The translations under genes and the position numbers were made by a program. Positions 61,673 to 64,000 of a stretch of 64,000 nucleotides of DNA are shown piece after piece. The notes beneath the pieces are model-generated. The model did no database searches. It saw only the letters and a list, made by a program, of their open reading frames with translations, and was not told where the DNA came from. Every line of letters starts with the position of its first letter. Position 1 is the first letter of the stretch. The DNA is from Acrasis kona (lineage: Eukaryota > Heterolobosea > Eutetramitea > Acrasida > Acrasidae). Location of the stretch: the NCBI GenBank assembly GCA_026419775.2, contig JAOPGA020001328.1, forward strand, positions 1 to 64,000, in the 5' to 3' direction.

Positions 61673-62893
61673 ATGAAAACAGTTGCACTCGACAAGCTTC
61701 AAACTACGTCCTCTTCAAGCAGCGCTGAAAGAAAGCACCTTAAATCAAGAACATCGTCATTTCAAAGCACAGACTGGAGTTCGCCGTCTGTGTGCACTGC
61801 TACAAGAAGCAATTGGTCTCACGGAGCATCTTCGTACTTTTCCGACAATTCGATATTAGACAACAGCAAAGCTCCTATAATAATAAGAAAGCGCTGTTAC
61901 ATACAGACATGGTCTACCAAGAATGTAATGAGTATAGGGTATGAGATTGATTTGAATTGTAGAAGCAAAGAAGTAAAGATTATTGAATCCGACCTTATCA
62001 AACTCTGCAGCTATGGAAGACAAACATTCAATCATAAAAATTATGAATTAGAGAATCAAAGATTGGCATCTCCAAAAGAGTATTTTATGCTAAGTACGAA
62101 AAAGAAAGTCAAGTTATTTGTGACCCTACATGATGTGCTACAAAACAATAATACTCTCACTTACTTGGAAACAGATATCCTAAAGCGCAGAAAAATAAAT
62201 AATTTTTATTCAAGAGAATCAATAATAAGAATGGCGAATGATATTTTGTATGGTTTGGCCACTATGCATGACCCTGGAAAATATGACTCACTTCATAGAA
62301 ATCTATCAATAAACACATGTTTGATTGATGATGGTGGCATCATAAAATTGACGTGCTACGGCCTTGGTTTTGATTATTGTTTAGACAAAGTGCGTGGAGC
62401 ATGTGTCGCTCCAGAAGTTGTTCCTCAAGGTTATCATACAAGCAAAAGCGATGTTTATGCTTTTGGAAACATTATAATGACATTAGCTTCACTACATCAG
62501 ATCGATTTTACAACCACAAACTTTAATACCCTTTATTCTCAGAACCTGAAAGATTGTAAAAGAAGTGAAGATGAAAGTGTAAATATAATATTCCAGTCAT
62601 TATTGAGAATTTCAATAAGGTGTGTATCAAGGGATCCCAATAAAAGACCGTCTGTTATTGAAGTAAGAAATATCTTAAGAAGTCAAATTGAAAAGCACCA
62701 ATGCTCCATAAAACTACCAGGGTTAGATGATGAATTTATTGATAGATCGGAAACTTCGCCAATACGTAAAGTGCCCTTAAAGAAACCTGTAAATGATATT
62801 GCGGTTTGTATTGGTGTTTTTAAGGATGCAGTTTCTTGCGTGAATACAATCGCGCACAGTGCTACACTAATCAATAAACCAAAAGATGTATGA
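61673..62893 (+). CDS. Protein pseudokinase
   Basis: Single exon, 406 residues. A Ser-rich N-terminus (~1-75) precedes a protein-kinase fold. The N-lobe lacks a recognisable Gly loop and VAIK lysine. In the C-lobe HRD reads HRN (His208-Arg209-Asn210, within LHRNLSINTCLID), so the catalytic Asp is Asn, and DFG reads CYG (Cys228). Structural motifs remain: VAPEVV (APE), SDVYAFGNIIMTL (helix F Asp) and DPNKRPS (helix I Arg). Retained scaffold with loss of all three catalytic signatures marks a pseudokinase, probably an allosteric regulator or scaffold; the partner is unknown. The frame is intact, so it is not a decaying pseudogene. Confidence 0.85.
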   Translation: MKTVALDKLQTTSSSSSAERKHLKSRTSSFQSTDWSSPSVCTATRSNWSHGASSYFSDNSILDNSKAPIIIRKRCYIQTWSTKNVMSIGYEIDLNCRSKEVKIIESDLIKLCSYGRQTFNHKNYELENQRLASPKEYFMLSTKKKVKLFVTLHDVLQNNNTLTYLETDILKRRKINNFYSRESIIRMANDILYGLATMHDPGKYDSLHRNLSINTCLIDDGGIIKLTCYGLGFDYCLDKVRGACVAPEVVPQGYHTSKSDVYAFGNIIMTLASLHQIDFTTTNFNTLYSQNLKDCKRSEDESVNIIFQSLLRISIRCVSRDPNKRPSVIEVRNILRSQIEKHQCSIKLPGLDDEFIDRSETSPIRKVPLKKPVNDIAVCIGVFKDAVSCVNTIAHSATLINKPKDV

Positions 62894-63558
62894 AGAGATT
62901 TAAGTCGTTACAAAATAATCGGTTGACCAAAGACTGTCACTCTGACATCAAATACAAGTTCGAATGAGTTCCAGTCAACCAAAATCCTATTAAAAGAGAG
63001 TCTTCTTAACCACAGAATTCACAAAAAACACAAAGAAACTAAGGTCGTACTATCTAGGGTTATTAAAGACAGTTTGCTGCGAGTAGGCCTTTCCACACGT
63101 GATCACACCTACACGGAGTAGAACACCAGCCCGGTACAACGCATTTACAAATAAGCCCGGTGCTGTACAGACACACTATTTACTAATCGGTATACCGCTG
63201 TCGCGGACCAAAACTCACAACTTACTTATCCGATCGTGTGTGGTTAGGCCGAGGGAGGGATGTGGGATACTGCAAACTGCAAGAGGGGAGAGGTTCCGAA
63301 CAACAACAACATGCAATTGTTTAGCTTTCTTCAGTTCACAAACGCGTTTACAAATCATGCACTGAAGTTTTTATTACTTTCACAATGTACAAGTTACCAC
63401 TTACATTTCTTGGAATCGCTCCTCTAACCTGAACCCAATAAAAGATCTTTGTTCAGTAAATTAATTCTTTTCTTGTTCTACATTCCAAAAGTATACAGGT
63501 CTTGCGTTCTTAATCGATAATTACCGATAATGATTGTCTCACCGGGTGCCCAACGAAA
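62894..63558. other. Intergenic region with GC-richer, repeat-bearing core
   Basis: About 665 bases. The part at ~63090-63300 is clearly richer in G+C than other spacers. It carries a direct repeat AGCCCGGT (63128-63135 and 63154-63161), a second pair GCATTTACAAAT / GCGTTTACAAAT (63141 and 63344), and an inverted repeat CTTCAGT (63329-63335) / ACTGAAG (63361-63367). No tRNA, 5S or U6 signature was found. Confidence 0.6.
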
Positions 63559-64000
63559 ATGAAAGTCATCAAGGCACTTTGTAAGCGATTGTCAAAACCC
63601 CGCAGAATTTCAACAATGACAAAACACATTCCTCTGAAGGAGGCAGAGGCCACTAGACCTGATTTTAAGCAGACTCATTTCATTGTATCTAAAACTCCTA
63701 ATCCTGATTGGAAGTACAAGGAAGGTGCAAATCAACTTCACAATGGAGCTGATCAAAAATACAAAGATATTGTCCCTCAGGAAGTTGATGACAAATCGAA
63801 ATTATACAAGTTATTAATTGGAGCAATTACTCCAAGGTAAGTAACATTTTGCCCCTGCATTCAAAATCGAAAAGACCAATAGGATTCACCAGCACTGTTG
63901 CGGCAGATGGCACAAAAAACCTCGCTCCATTCAGTTATTTCAATGTTGTCAATCACGATCCCCCAACCATCATGATAAGCATCTCAAACAAAAACAAAGA
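63559..64000 (+). CDS. Flavin-reductase-like domain protein (5' part, cut by window end)
   Basis: Exon 1 at 63559..63836 and exon 2 from 63875 to the window end, joined across a 38-base intron, give the first ~134 residues. After a basic start (MKVIKALCKRLSKPRRIST) the protein reads YKLLIGAITPRPIGFTSTVA, DGTKNLAPFSYFNVVNHDPP, TIMISI, which is the FMN-binding core of the flavin reductase-like (DIM6/NTAB, split-barrel) family. Members reduce free flavin or bind FMN; the substrate is not clear. The split codon AG-A (Arg in TPRPIG) supports the join. The basic leader could be a mitochondrial presequence; an ATG at 63616 is an alternative start. The rest lies beyond the window. Confidence 0.85.

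Noticed and set aside
63090-63300. 5S rRNA, U6 or tRNA in the GC-rich spacer
   Set aside because: Short stretches resemble parts of 5S (GGTTAG, GGGATAC), but the expected helices and full order are absent.
1-64000. Operon-like or dedicated defence/biosynthetic cluster
   Set aside because: Neighbouring genes are functionally mixed, have introns and alternate in strand; no shared pathway could be supported.
1-64000. Transposon, LTR element or virus-like insertion
   Set aside because: No reverse transcriptase, integrase, transposase or capsid-like reading frame and no long terminal repeats were seen.

Overview
The window is a gene-dense piece of a eukaryotic nuclear genome: 40 protein-coding genes and one tRNA in 64 kb, about 1.6 kb per gene, on both strands, usually 30-700 bases apart. 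Genes end in TAA, TAG or TGA, so the code is standard. Sixteen genes are split by 35 introns, all only 33-44 bases long, with GT-AG ends and often a TACTAAC- or TAAC-like branch site; 24 genes appear intronless. AATAAA often overlaps or directly follows the stop codon. No transposon, virus-like element, CRISPR array or bacterial-style operon was seen.

The gene content points to a free-living protist that builds, or descends from builders of, a motile cilium (CFAP58, a ZMYND10/DNAAF7 relative, a CEP104-like TOG protein, an FBF1-like coiled coil). It also has heterotrimeric G-protein signalling (two RGS proteins, an alpha-arrestin), autophagy and ESCRT (p62/NBR1-like receptor, CHMP3), a secreted Cys-rich wall-like protein and a secreted large catalase. 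An amoeboflagellate such as a heterolobosean would fit, but this is inference from gene content and intron style; no marker gene settles it.

Layout. 0-5 kb: mitochondrial EF-hand protein, an unknown three-exon gene, CTP synthase, a TauD-like dioxygenase with an altered iron site. 5-15 kb: small unknown gene, tRNA-Leu(AAG), p62-like receptor, FAM210-like protein, CEP104-like protein, PPWD1 cyclophilin, unknown coiled-coil gene, CHMP3. 15-25 kb: a giant mitoribosomal mS29/DAP3 with a ~800-residue N-terminal extension, an RCC1-repeat gene with a possible frame break, ZMYND10 without its MYND finger, a mitochondrial DEAD-box helicase, a FYVE-like zinc protein. 25-37 kb: an SV2/SVOP-like transporter, two RGS genes, arrestin, BAG co-chaperone, a seven-TM protein, a TLC-domain protein, a LURP/tubby-fold protein. 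37-45 kb: secreted catalase, stand-alone NFACT-R protein, a six-TM triple-repeat protein, a second RCC1-repeat protein, and a secreted CPxGY/Kazal protein. 45-54 kb: GET2/CAML-like protein head-to-head with MON2, a second triple-repeat membrane protein, an orphan mitochondrial membrane protein, an SFT2 protein. 54-64 kb: FBF1-like coiled coil tail-to-tail with CFAP58, a small NHLRC2-C-like protein, a pseudokinase, and the 5' part of a flavin-reductase-like gene cut by the window end.

Functionally the genes fall into cilium assembly, mitochondrial gene expression and membrane proteins, vesicle traffic (MON2, SFT2, CHMP3, GET2-like), G-protein signalling and secreted defence/wall proteins. There is no sign that neighbours form one dedicated system; the novelty lies in unusual domain architectures of single genes. 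Exon joins were worked out by hand from reading frame, splice sites and family similarity; no database search was run.
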